NCBI RefSeq assembly: GCF_037975245.1
Contig: NC_092569.1
Location: forward strand, 17,775,501 to 17,839,500
From: Apostichopus japonicus
Lineage: Eukaryota > Echinodermata > Holothuroidea > Aspidochirotida > Stichopodidae
Length of the DNA stretch: 64,000 nucleotides
Reading direction: 5' to 3'
Of the stretch, positions 12,946 through 25,700 are shown in pieces. Below the pieces are notes generated by a model. It ran no database searches. It had not been told where the DNA came from and worked only from the letters and a program-made list of their open reading frames with translations. The translations under genes were made by a program, and so were the position numbers. Position 1 is the stretch's first letter. Each line of letters begins with the position of its first letter.

Positions 12946-14640
12946 GCAAAGAGAAGGCTTGAAAAAAGCCCGTGTTCATTCACGATCTAACACGGATAGG
13001 GTCTCCAATAAGCTACTGTAAGGCTTCCTGATCCTTGGGTCGCTAAACTAAACCAAACAAAACCAACTCAAACCAAGCCAAGCCAAACTCATATATTTGA
13101 GTTTTATATTTAGGTCCGAAAATATCAATTTTATGTTATGAAAGCATCATGTTGTTTTGTATTATTTTCGATAGGTCATTCAAAGGCGCTCAGATGGCTT
13201 TGTCAATTTTAAGAGAAATTGGTCAGAACATAAAGAAGGCTTTGGATTTTTGTCAACTGAATTTTGGATAGGAAATGAAAAGCTATCGCACTTGACGAAT
13301 CAAGCAGTGTACGAACTTCGTGTGGATATGACCTTGTCCAATGGATCGTCCTTCTACTCAGCTTACAAAGGGTTTCGTATTGCTGATGAATGGAGTCAGT
13401 ATAAAATTGTGAATATGATCGCACTGGACAGCAACGTAGGTAAATATGCAATTGCAGAGAAGTATGTCTTATTCGTCGAACGTAATAATTGTCTGTTTAG
13501 ATGGTCAAAAGCTATTAATGCAATGCGTCGTTACTTATGATTGCCAAGGGTAATTCAGTTCGGTTTTTCGATTCCCTGCTGAATGCACACGGATACTATA
13601 CGATGGTGATATCATGTGTGTGTGTGTGTGTTGACGTGCGTATCTTGAGACGTCTTTCCTTAGTAAAGACAATAACATTTTAATGAGTCATATTATATTT
13701 AGTAAAATATCTGTGTTCACTAGAGGTGATTCCTCAGCTCAGGATACTAGAGCTCAAAATGTGAAAACTTTAATAGTGTGATAACTTCATTAGTCAACAT
13801 TTGCTTGACGTCATACAAAGTAACATAGGTCCACCTTGGTGAATAAAATAGATTTATCATGTAAGTCATTTGAGGTCAATGGAGTTTAAATTAAACTTAA
13901 TATTAAGAGCCCGGTATTAAAACTCCCAAAATATATTTTTGCAGGGATAAACTACATAGTTGTGATCCCGGCCTACCAAGGTATATACAAGAACCATATC
14001 TTCGTAATGCCAACAAAAGGCACATTATAATAACCCAATAAACATGTGAACATACCTTGCTAGCATTTGAAGTCAGCAATAACTAATGCTTGAAAAGCTT
14101 GTGTATTAAAAGTTACATTTAATAGTCCATCATGATACATTGGTATCTTCATTCGTTTTCCATTTTCAGGTACATTAATATCTGCTTGTCCGTCGAATAT
14201 GATCTACGCAACCTGCAGTTGCAAAGCAACGTGTGAAGATCCCAACGGACAAACTGGTTATAGTAGCGACTGTTTGGGTAGTGAGGGTTGCACCTGTCCA
14301 GCTGGTTTCTTAATTCAAGGGAGTGACTGCATCCTTCCGAGTGAATGTGGATGTTTTGAAACGGAAATCAATTCGGTGATACCAGTAAGATGTTATATAT
14401 TAATCTGATATGGATTGTGGGTAAACAAATAATGATTCTTGTGATTCCTTTCAAATATTAACAAATAGTGAAATCATGGAATACCAGATCTCATCCCAAA
14501 GTTGGGTTGTAAGACCTTTGACCGGTGAAAGTATAATACCATCACTCACATAGGAACAAGAACCAATATCCATGCAAACATTAATTAGGGTTAAGGAGCA
14601 GGAGCTTACAATAAACGTTTGTACCTTTAATATTATCTTG

Positions 14641-15018
14641 GCCTCGTTTCACAGGTTTTATGACTTTGACAAATAAACCAAAGACGTTGATCTATGAACT
14701 ACTGACGTCACTTGTTATATCTAGCGCATTAGGTAGAACGTCGCATGCCCAAGAAGACAACCTTCATCTGGTGCACTGTGTCATAAAGATTTGGCTAATA
14801 TTAACGTTTGACTTTCATTGACCTCGTTTTACTGGTTTTATGCCTTTGGTACATGGACCATGGACGTTGGCATATGAACCAATGACGTCATGTGTTATAT
14901 CTACCGTATTAGGGATAACATCGTATGCTAACGTTTCCAACTTCGTCTGATACACTGTTCCGTCTAAATCTGGCTGACCTTAAACGTTCGACCTTCCTTG
15001 ACTTCGTGACCTTTGCAG
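14641..15018 (+). repeat. 180-bp tandem duplication in gene B intron 5
   Basis: Two diverged copies, 14641-14820 and 14821-15000, start CCTCGTTT(C/T)AC.GGTTTTATG and share TGACGTCA and TGTTATATCTA blocks. A third partial copy begins at 15001. Confidence 0.8.
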
Positions 15019-16211
15019 ATTAACGTTAATTGGTATGCTACAGAATGACATAGAAACTTTTTATTTACAAGATCGGTATGTTGATTTCTATCGTCTTATG
15101 TCATACATAAATATGACAATGCCGGTCGTTCTGTTTATGACAAAGAATAGATGTTTGTCTCGTCCACATAGACCTTTCCTTTGTTACACTATATATGACG
15201 TAATAAGAAACGGGGGCACCACTTTCGATGCTGAATCAGGCATACCTTCACAAGGTGTAATACGCATGGGGCTTACTGTCTCGGTATTTGTTTAAAACAT
15301 GTACGCACACATACATACACATTAATTTGACCACCATCCTAGATTACATCATACACCGTTTGGTACCCTTGGGAACTCTACCTCAGGCTCCACCCAAACT
15401 GTGACTTCAAAATGCGTCTCCTATATGCTATAGATTAAAGATATAAATGCACGAATTACCATAAGGATTGCTATCTTCTTGTAGAACAGAGAAACGTATT
15501 TCAACAATGACTGCACCCAGAAGTGTTCCTGTAGCAATAACCGACTGATCTGTGAAGACAACAGATGTAGTACCAATGCTGTATGTGATGTCAGAGATGG
15601 ATTACGAAAGTGTTATTGTAATGAGGGATATGGAGGTGACGGTTACATTTGTGAGTCCTTGTCAGATTGTCAGGATGTTTATGACGCTGGACATAGACAA
15701 GACGGCGTTTATACCTTCTACCAACTGGATGGCCAGATTCACCATTTAGTGTATATTGTAAAATGGAAAATGGTGGAGGATGGACAGTAAGTTATTAAAG
15801 CATCAATACATTGTGAAAAAATATATTACTGTCGACTAATCCAAAAATAACTAATACGGCCCTTTCCTTTGTGATATGTTATAGATCATCGTCTCGATCC
15901 TTCCAAAGCCCCATTTCGTCTCCTTATACCATTTTCTCCCATTCAGGTTTTTCAACGTCGCAGTGGCGGCAGTACCAGTTTCTATCAAAACTGGGATGCG
16001 TACAAAGAAGGATTTGGGGACCTGAACGATGATTTCTGGCTTGGGAATGAGAAAATATATCATCTTACACACCAAGCAGGTTACACGCTGCGCTTCGATG
16101 TTGTTACTTCAGGTGGATATCAGAAATATGCTTCTTACAACGAGTTTCAGATTGAGTCTGAGAGTAATAAATACAGACTGAATAAACTAGGCACCCATGA
16201 TGGAACAACAG

Positions 16212-17367
16212 ATCTGTTACCCTTTTTAATAACACGTACAATCTCGTTCTGCCTTTCTTAATTATTCTTTTATGACTTATTTCAGGCTAATTTCATGCTA
16301 ACTTCAAGCTTATAAAATGCATTGCCGATTATAAGAAAATTTAAAATGAAACTGTTTCCTGGTAAGAGAAATGAGAGAAGAATATATCATTTTAGAGAAC
16401 AAAAAATTCAGATCAGGTGATTATAGTCTAATCATAATTTACAGGTCAGAAGCGTAAAGGAAAGGGAAACGAAAAGAGACTTGCTAAGGTGCGAAACAAC
16501 GAAGAACACTGTAAAAGAAATTTATTTATCAATCAAAGAGCTATCAAAGATAATCAAAAAACGGCAAACAAAATGTATTAAAGCATTAAAATATGAATTC
16601 TTGGCCACGTATACTATACTGTTTCCACATTCAGTTTACTGAAATTAATGCTTATTGATTTCTTTGAATCAAAATCAAATCCAAACTTTCTTTTCAAATA
16701 AATTATTAATTGTATGTATAAATTATGACTTAATTACAGAATCCCCATTCTTTAGGCTCAATTTGTTTTTGTCGCATTATAATTATAATGGGAAATTGAT
16801 AAGAACATTTATGAACAGTATTAAGATGAATTGCTTTAACATAAATACTTTAAAAAACATATTGTTTCATAATCTTCATTAAAATCCCAGGATTTAATTA
16901 AACGATAGAAATAGCATAACTCAAATTATTTTCATTCCTTCTCCTTATAAACAATGATAATGTTACTTTCTACTAACATTTAAATTATCTCGGGAGTCAG
17001 GAAATATAAAACTGGTAGTCACGTGGTAGCATGGATTTTTTACGAAGTTATGATTGTTTGAGCTCATGATTGTGGCTTACATCAAACTTAAGGGCGGGAC
17101 GGGGAAATGGTTATGATTGGCTATAATGTAGCCGACTAATAAATATATACATGTCATGTTAGCTATATAGATTCGATTGTACCCATGAACAATGATCAAC
17201 AATTACGGACTGGTTTTCTTATCAAAATTGCTTATTAATAAATGTCAGTAACCTAATACAAGCAAATTTCTATATAAAATGGTATATGCCTCTTTTGTAT
17301 ATTATCTCTTTAGCTGGTTCTTTGTGCTTTGGGAAAAATGTAACTTGTGTTGTTCATTCTGTTACAG
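16212..17367 (+). other. intron 7 of gene B
   Basis: 1.16 kb of AT-rich sequence with a normal acceptor (GTTACAG, 17361-17367) but no GT at the homologous donor position. Nothing else is recognised in it. Confidence 0.6.
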
Positions 17368-17982
17368 GTACACGTTTCGATAAGAATAGGGGTAAAGCTT
17401 TCAGCACGTATGACCGAGATAATGATGAGTGTGACGATTTCAACTGCGCGGAAGGACACCGAGGCTGGTGGTGGCACTCAAATCATTGGTGCCGAAATTG
17501 TCAAAGAAATGATTACTGTGACCAGTTTCCTTACAGTAGAAGCTGTTAAACCGTTTGCACCAGCAACAACCTTAATGGAGATTACAACGGCGGCCGTGGA
17601 GAAAACATCTTCTCTGAGCATAGTGTTTACTGCAACCTTAGGTCCACGGAGATGAAAATTCGACCTTCCTCTTGAGCACAAATATTTCAGTAACGTCGAT
17701 ATAATATGTTTGGATTGAGATTTAATGTTTCAACCAAACTATTTGAGAACAGAAATGTATCGTTAATTCAAGCAACTTTGTCCTTAGTGTTTTGGATTCA
17801 TTTTCGATCCTATTATATTGTATAATATATATCATGACAATGAAATTCATGAACATGACCTGTCAAGTTTCATTTCAAATTCTCTTTTATTCAAGAAGGC
17901 ATGAATGAGATCATTTTTGCCCTAATGCTATCTACTTAGGATAATGACAGTACCGCAACGCCAACCATTTAAACGTTTTATG

Positions 17983-19814
17983 TTCAAAATTGTGGGAGGA
18001 GCCTAGTCACACTTTTACTTTCATAAGCAAAGTTTGGTGTCGTGATTAAATTGGCATATTGCCACTATTAGTTTTACGACACAATGGATTATAACCTATA
18101 CTACCATAGTGTGGTTCACAGTGATTTCTGCTTTTCAAGTTTCTAATGCGATGGATTTATTTTATGTTTTCTTTACAAGAAGAAAATAGAAAGGAAATAT
18201 CATTAATTGGATTAACTATTGCGCCTTCTGTCAAGTTGCTGCTCAGATCTTAAGTTTCATTTAATGTGAATTATGTGTTTCTTTGGATTTCCAAGAACAA
18301 TCACATAATCGATACCCAGAACTTATCCTTGGTTGGAAACAGTTGGCGGCAGATCATACCTACGTCTTAAATGGTGATTAAATAATTATTAAAATGAATG
18401 AAATGTGGTTAGATTTCGTCAATTCTCGCGTAGTATCATTAATCACGCATTTTGGAATGATATAATAAGAAAGGATGTACAGAAAAAAACGTTGTTTTTT
18501 CCTTTCTTTCACATCATTGTACATAAGTAACATTTCTACAGGACATGTATTTGTTTGTACTGTCATGCTAAACCGTTCCCGCGCACTGAAATATGTGATG
18601 TGGCGAAAGGAACTTGTGTAGCATATACTACATGATATTACATATTCTCCAAAGTTAACACATCTCATTAAGCACACAAACCAAGTACTATAATGGTATA
18701 AATCATGCTGTGGTTGGGAGTTTCATATACACTCTATACGGTTAACAATATTGCCAAATGTTAGTCTCGTGGTAGATCAAGGGATACATATGTTGAGTCA
18801 GAAGGTAAGTAATTGTTCATAAATTTCCAAAGCAGGTTCGTTACGTTTTATGAATTTCGTTGCTGACTATGATATTCTTCGTTCACTGTGCCTTAATTTA
18901 ATTTACAAAACTTACAACAATTTAATCAGGGATATGTAAGTGTATATTACTTAAGTTCCCAACAGATGAACAAAGTAAAATCAAGTTACGTGTTCGTTCA
19001 TGCGACGTGAACAATTCCCTCTGTAAAAATGTCTAAGCAGTTTTGAGATTCCATGGTCCTTAATGCATCTAACGTCTCCTTTTCTGGGAAAAGAGAGGCA
19101 CCAATCGTTGATAACGTGCTCGTCATCATATCATGAGATGAGCACTGCCTAAGAACCCACCTGTGATCCTAATTATGTCGAGGGTTCACAGATGACAGCT
19201 TACGGTTTTCGCTGACGGGGGGGGGGGGGTGTTATTATATGTGAACACAATGTTAATACACTAAGAGTCTTAGCACTTATTATCGAAATATTTCCTTTTT
19301 ATACGTCAAAATACACAACAAACAAATATCGAAATGTATGCACCCCCACAGGCACTACTCAAGGAACCCTTGTAGATTGAGCTTCCAACATAGTCATGTT
19401 TCAAACTGTTTTTTGGTAATGATGGAACAGGTACAGTACCGTAACGATATCGAATATGCTTATCTTACAAATTAAACAAAAACAATGCAATCTGCAAGTT
19501 TGCAGGCCTTTAGGTGGCATACTCTTCTTAGAGTCTATAACAGTCCGCCCGAATGTCCTTCTACAGTAAAATTGCCAAAAAGCAGTAATAGAACATCTTT
19601 TTTGGCTATGTTTGTTGCTTGCATGTTATAGAACATTAATGGAAATAAATGTTGTGCAAAAATTTGGGTAAAGTAAAACCCCTTTAAGCCTCCCAGGAGC
19701 AGCGTACGAAAATTGTTGACTACTAATTGAAGAGGTCGTATACAAGTGATGGAAACTTCAGACTCTCATGGCAAAAAAATCTGCATCATACGGAACATTG
19801 ACATATTTGCCACA
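17983..19814. other. spacer between inverted arms
   Basis: No gene is recognised. It contains a G13 run (19217-19229), and sequence at about 19400-19650 that recurs in direct orientation at about 40750-40985. Confidence 0.5.
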
Positions 19815-20129
19815 CAACAACGTTTGAATGGTTGGCGTTTCAAGTTTTATACCGCGGTATATTGTGTATCCCAAGTAGAGAGCATTAGTGAAAATGGATC
19901 CCATTCATGCTTTCTTGAAAAAGAAATAAATGAAACGAAACTTGAAAGGTCATGTTCATGAATTTCATTGTCATGATATATTTTAGAATAGTATGGCATT
20001 GAAAATGTATCCAAAACATCAAGTACAAAGATGATTGAATTAACGCAAATTTCTGTTCTCAAATAGTTTGGTTGAAACATTAAATCTCAATCCAAACATA
20101 TTATATCGACGTTACTGAAATAATTGTGC

Positions 20130-20431
20130 TCAAGAGGAAGGTCGAATTTTCATCTCCGTGAACCTAAGGTTGCAGTTAGTAATATGTCAGAGAAAATCTT
20201 TCTCCGCGGCCGCCGTTGTAATCTCCATTTAGGTTGTCGCTGGTGCAAACGGTGTAACATCTTCCACTCTAAGGAAACTGGTCACAGAAATCATTACTAT
20301 CGCAGTAACTGCATCAATGTTTCCCAACCCACCGCCTAGATTACCGTCCGCGTAGTTGAAATTGTCACACTAATCATTTTCTCGGCCATACGTGCTGAAA
20401 GCATTGCCCCCATTGTTATCGATAAGTGTAC
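20130..20431 (-). pseudogene. antisense FReD terminal-exon relic
   Basis: Read on the minus strand this is a copy of gene B exon 8, with an intact-looking acceptor (TTTACAG) just before 20431, an AFSTYGREND stretch where B has AFSTYDRDND, and the ending ATGAAAATTCGACCTTCC with TGA at 20130-20132. An in-frame TAG follows the END codons, and a further shift and stop are present, so it cannot encode a domain. No other minus-strand FReD exon was found next to it. Confidence 0.75.
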
Positions 20432-20699
20432 CTGTAAACAGAATGAACAACGCATATGACACATTGTTGGTGTTTTCAATCTGAAATTCCTCTCGCCATC
20501 ATGAACTTAAACCTTTTTTAAAAGGAGGGGGGGGGGGTTCGTCTCAACGGGTCTTAGGTTGCAGTTAGGGGGTAAAGAGGGAAGTATGGACCTATTAACT
20601 GAAGTAACATAAAAAATAGCAGCAATGAGATTTTTAACTGCAGTCTTGTGTATTTATGAACTGTTGTTAATAGCACACAATAGCAACTTGAAAGAACAA

Positions 20700-21330
20700 A
20701 ATAGTAATGCAACAAGAATGTAAGGTGGCATCTTGTAGTTTGGTTAGGTGGCCATATTCCCGCAACTGTGTTAAATGTGGACCGTCTACATGAACGGTAT
20801 TAAGTTTCAAAACAATACAGAGAAATGTTTCTTGCGACCCTTATTGTTTGTACAGAGTTCATGTGCCCAGTCATCACAACTTTGACATTTCATCCTCTGC
20901 TCTCCAGCATTGCTGTTATTTCTTTTCTCAATTTAGACAAGACCAGTCTTCACCTTTCTTGGGACAATTAAGTTTGACTGCTTTAGGTGGAATAATCCTT
21001 TTTTTAAAACTTTTTTGCTTTTTGTAGTTTTGATGGCGTCCTCTTTTCGTGTTTGATTGTTTATTGTTTACCATCTTATTCGTATCCTGGTGAGAGAACT
21101 GGTGAGAACTTTAGCGTGGTTTATATTTCTTTATTTCTTCGTTCTTTAGAGGACCCTGATAACTCACTGAACAACGACTCATGCTCCGGAGAGCTAGTTC
21201 CTATTGTTACAGTTGTAGCTGGATAGATATCTTAATGTTGATGATACAGTAGCATGTTATGTTGTAGCTGGATATATATCAATTGCTGGTGCTGATACTG
21301 TAGCAGAACTAGTTCCGGATGGTTATGTCT
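20700..21330 (-). mobile_element. transposase C-terminus relic with Ser/Thr repeats (copy 1)
   Basis: The minus strand encodes a short frame with KCQSCDDWAHELCT, a C-x2-C-x2-WAHE-x-C signature of the C-terminal zinc finger seen in DDE (pogo/Tigger/jerky-type) transposases. Before it lie a Lys/Arg-rich stretch and Ser/Thr-rich 22-codon repeats (about 21185-21330). Stops and shifts break it. The zinc-finger family assignment is from memory. Confidence 0.55.
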
Positions 21331-22289
21331 CATTCCATCTGTACCATACATCAACGTTATTAAATATTCTCCATGATAGAAGTTATATATGGAATTGTTC
21401 CACAAATTAACAAAAAGCATGTCCAATGAACTCAATACTACGTCAGACCATAATAAGTCTTCCATTCATTTGTATACCTGTATATAGTGTTAAGTAATGT
21501 AAGATACAATGCGTATTTGCGGATTAAGTCCATTCACATGACATGTTAATAGGAAGGTATGTTATCAAAATGTAAGACATTTTTCTCAAAACAGATTGAA
21601 ATGAAGAATACAGATCCATCGTAGCTATCGCTTTATTGTTATTTTTTTCCGGTTATTCACTAAGTTTATCTGTATTTTTGTAGGCACGTAATAAACACGT
21701 ACCTAGAAAATCCCAAGAACGAGGAAATAGCGATTTTATACTGCGCGTGTAACACTACTGTCGTAGGAACAATACTAAAGGAAACTATTGAATTTCCAAA
21801 TCCAAATGTTCCAAACGTAATTTTCTTATCGACTTGATTCCTTTGGCACACAAAAAAATAAGGGAATACATCAAGAAATAAGTAGTTAGTAAGAAAAAAA
21901 ATGAAAGATTTAATGCTTTAAATATATATTTGTTATAGTAATGGCAACTACAAGTTTTAAAGGTCCTTCTTCGAAAAGAAAACAAATAAATTAGCAACAA
22001 TGTATAATACCATTTGTGCCTGTTTCAAGTAGAAGGGAAATATACAGTTATGTTCTATGTGGGAATTTTTACCGAGAGGATCACTATTGATTATAGTATG
22101 AATACGTCACAAATATAATGATCAAATATGGATTTCAAATAAGAAATGAGATCTAATGAATTCTACTCTGACATTTGTTCATGTCAGATGGATTTTAAAA
22201 TTCCTATAGCTAGTTTTCTATACCGCCTTCCACTGTATTAACGGGGTTACAAGGAGCAATGTGAGTGGGAAGGGTGACTTGCTCTCACT

Positions 22290-22712
22290 TTTTCCAGACC
22301 TATTGTTGGCCTTTTAAACCAATTCGTTCGGTAATATGCCACATAAATACTGACAACTCTGCAATACTTTTATACTTATTTATTTGTCATTATATGTCAT
22401 ATTGTTTATCTTAACGATGCCAAGAAATGAAAACTAAATATGACGTATGGTATTGCATCATTTCAATACCTTTTAAAGTAATAACATGTACCGTACTGTA
22501 GTGGTGCCATGAAATCTGAACATAAACCACGTGAGCAACGACTACCCTTGACAGGAATACTAATATAATAATAATATGTCTAGACGAATGAGTATAAGAA
22601 TGGTTGCCTACCACCACTGTATTATCCCGGTTCATTTCGTATCGAGCGTAATTGTCGCAGTATGGATTTGACATTCATTCCAACTTTATACTGCAAGAGG
22701 TAACTTTGCACA
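22290..22712 (+). promoter_or_regulatory. conserved upstream region of gene C
   Basis: About 420 bp before the start codon is closely conserved ahead of genes D (41040-41490) and E (57835-58272), including CCACGTGAGC, an ATA microsatellite (about 22560) and the 5' leader CTGCAAGAGGTAACTTT. It is the natural place for a promoter, but recent duplication alone could explain the conservation. I see no convincing TATA box. Confidence 0.35.
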
Positions 22713-25700
22713 ATGTTGTACTTGTTTAGAAGACATCGTGGAGGTTTAACCTCTCTGTTTCTCATCATTTTTATTTCCAGCAGCGTGTCTTCTCAAGGAG
22801 GGGTAAGTTTTTCCCTTTTATTTTTAATATTTCAGTCGTAACATCTGTCAAATTACCGTTTCGATGTTAGTTCCCTTAACTACTATACCAATGACTCTGT
22901 ATAAAAAACATCTTACGGAATTCTTCAATTGAAGTACACGTAATGACTGGATATGAAGTTAATCTGCAAAATATCGAGGCACTCTGAATTGTAAATTACA
23001 TTGGTCGTTGAAAATGAGAAGATACGGAGTGTATTTTGCTAGCTGCGATGTGTACTGTGTATGCCTAAATTATTGCGAGTTATATATACGTAATATTTTG
23101 ACCGACATGAAGGAATTAAAAAGAATATTCCAATAGTAAAAAAATATACACCTTATGGATGTCAAGTTATCGCCTCGTTATTTGATTTTTCTCTATTCGT
23201 TAAGCAAATAGTAGTATAGAACACATTTACCAACTGGTATATTTTATATTATTTCCTAAATTCCTAAAATAATGACTTTTAGAAAAAACTCAGACGGATT
23301 CCTTTAATCGAAGTACAAATAATTACTGTATATAAAGTTAATCTGCAAAATTTATACACATTTTGAACTGTAAAATGCATTGTCATTGAAAATAAGAAAA
23401 TACAGAGTATCTTTCGTTAGCTGCGTTTTGTACTTAGTATGTTTGAATTTATGCGCGTTTTTGTTGAAGAATAAGCCTCATATCTTGCAGGCACGTATAC
23501 TAATATACCACATCATAAACAGTAAGTCGTTATTCTTAAATTACTCTATAACAGCTAAACTTTATATTCATACTTTCTGAAGTCTTACTTTGTTTAATTT
23601 TATATACTGGATGGCAATGGGAGAGCTAACTTCTAAATATTATTCCACAACAATTTACACAATAAATTGATTATATAAAATCATATATTATTATATAAAA
23701 TTGAAATAAAAAAATATCGCATATATCGTTTACGACATAAGATTCATTCTTAGAATTCTTTCTTAAAAACAAAATCGAACAAATGACAAAAAAATCTTTA
23801 TCAGTTTTGTGTGATTGCTTAATTAATAAATTTCTTTGATCTTAAAAATCCCGATCCGACTCATACCTTAATTAACGTTGGAAAGATATGACTTTTCATA
23901 GACCACTGCTAATTATAGGAAACATTTTGTAACATTAATTCTGAATTGTTTCTTTTAATATGTTAATTTCAATATATTCAAATGCCGCTATCATATATAA
24001 AATATTCAGCAAAAGAGAAATCATGGCTTCGAAAATTTGGTTTGCTAACATTTACTTACCAGTTAGGAAAAAAGAACGAAAAGCAACTGCACATTTTCTG
24101 TCCGTCATTTATTGACTTCGAAGGTTCAGTCGGTGTAATTTTAAATAGGTATTTGAGAATATTCAGCTTTGATGAACATCTGCCTTCTTGAAAACTTTAG
24201 CATTATCTTATAAACACAAAGTGGATATGGAAGGGTCATTTTGTGGAGTGTCACTTGTTTGTTTAAGTAAACAAATCATTCTAGAACAATTGTCTATTCT
24301 GTCTCTGGGAACGCAGTGTAATAGTTGATTGTGTCCCTCAAATTCTACTTTATTGGAAAATCATGATAACGTACCGTAGTAGTTAAATACTTATTATTAT
24401 TGTGACAAACTATTTCGAAAAAAGTCATTAAGCAGGATGCTAACTATTGAACTTTTTGTTGGACAATCATGAAAATGTACCGAAGTAGTTAAAGACTCTC
24501 TTTTATTGTGTCAACCATTTTATTGAAAAGTCATTACGCAGGATTTCAACTCTTTTCTCCTCAATTAAAGTCTAGGTTAGAATAGATAAAATAAGTCAAC
24601 CTCCATTCATAAACAGTTCCTTTAGTTGCATGACAATTGATAAATGCATATCATTTCCATTTGTTTAAGATGTCCATAAATCGTTCTTTGATCTGACAAA
24701 CAGTATAGCGTATTGTGTACATTTTGTTCATTGTAATATCAAAATGCGTTATTTTGGTCTAACAAAAATGTTTAATTTGCCTTTCCATGGAATTTAATGC
24801 TTCGTATGCGCTAAATATGCATAGTCGATACAAATTAAATAATTCCGTTATACACTAAATACCCTGTCGACTTAATTAACGACTTAACTAGTATAAATTA
24901 TTAAGTTTGTGTACTAAATTAATATAAATGAACGATTACAATGAAGTAAGTCAAACTATATACTGACTTTACTCATCAAGACGTTGCTGTTGTAAGAATT
25001 GTCAACTGATTTAATCGCTGATATCGTTGTCGGTACTTTTAGGAAAATTTGCTATATATATAAATATACCAAATTTATCATTTGCGCCACATACCAAATA
25101 TATTTATCATCGTTGTAAGAATAATATCAGTGTTGTAAGAATTGACTGTTTATCATTTATCAATTGCTGTTAAAAGGTGCATCATTGGCCGTAGTAAGGA
25201 TTGTCAATTGATTTAATCATTGATGTCGTTGTCGGTTCTTTTAGGAAAATATACAAAATAATGTTATCAAGACGGTACTTCCTTTCATTGCAGCATTTTT
25301 TAACGCGCTACAAAGTTTCATCATATTTACGCTTATCCCAAACAGCTGTAAATACAAGTAAAACTAATTAGTTTCTATTAATAGTCACCATCATTTAATG
25401 TGTGTAAAAGTTACATTTTTTTCTTCATTTCCAATATAAATAATGAGTTCCATTTTATCGTAATTCGTGAATACACAATGCAGAGGTGAAATTTGCAAAG
25501 AATCTCTTTAATGAAAAATGTTCATGTGAATTAATTGAATTACATATTGCATTAGAAAAATACTATATTTTGAAGGTTTACACGTTTCTTTCATAAAATT
25601 ATATTTTCCACAAGAAACTCTATTGAACAGAATATATTGTTTTAAACTACAAAGAAGGCAAAACCTAATAGAAATAGAGTAAATATTTATTGTCTAGAGG

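Larger units (their letters stand above)
10286..13174 (+). other. intron 3 of gene B, transposon-rich
   Basis: A 2.9-kb intron that holds, in order, a 328-bp hAT-type MITE, the left half of a tRNA-derived SINE, a 1.34-kb hAT-type element inserted in it, the right half of the SINE, and another SINE-like stretch near 12840-12945. CAAAC/CCAAAC repeats occur at about 13047-13090. Confidence 0.7.
8681..17675 (+). pseudogene. FREP gene B: FReD-TIL-EGF-FReD, disabled
   Basis: Eight exons: 8681-8773 (signal peptide, MMAVVVKFLCLYLLVCLSL), 9757-9814, 10134-10285, 13175-13439, 14170-14384, 15485-15786, 15947-16211, 17368-17675. All junctions are GT-AG except the last donor. Domain order matches gene C: truncated FReD (GVYLIRP, VYC, FWIGNE), TIL module with its cysteine pattern, TILa/EGF-like module, then a second FReD (FWLGNE, DRDND, SNNLNG, MKIRP). 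Exons 4 and 5 are 265 and 215 nt, as in C and D. Three lesions are visible. Exon 6 (302 nt) has a one-base shift at about 15710-15722, between DGVY and the WPDSPFSVYC stretch. The exon 7 donor position reads AG|AT instead of GT at 16212-16213. Exon 8 has an in-frame TAA at 17547-17549, after which the same frame continues to a TGA at 17673. Sequencing error could explain one lesion but hardly three. The first FReD also lacks the usual DC cysteine before GVY. Confidence 0.78.
17350..20452. repeat. imperfect inverted duplication of the gene B 3' end
   Basis: The left arm, about 17350-17982, covers the intron 7 acceptor, exon 8 and 3' flank of gene B. The right arm, about 19815-20452, is its diverged reverse complement. 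Shared blocks include the exon 8 ending (ATGAAAATTCGACCTTCCTC), ACGTCGATATAATATG and ATATATCATGACAATGAAA. About 1.8 kb of unrelated sequence lies between the arms. Confidence 0.85.

Noticed and set aside
17478-17681. Other-frame readings across gene B exon 8 on both strands
   Set aside because: The FReD motifs DRDND, SNNLNG and MKIRP all lie in one plus-strand frame; the other readings have no motif.
23982-24191. 69-codon frame conserved in intron 1 of C and E (59996-60205)
   Set aside because: The differences I see between the two copies change amino acids, the frame is broken in gene D intron 1, and there is no domain. Recent duplication explains the match.
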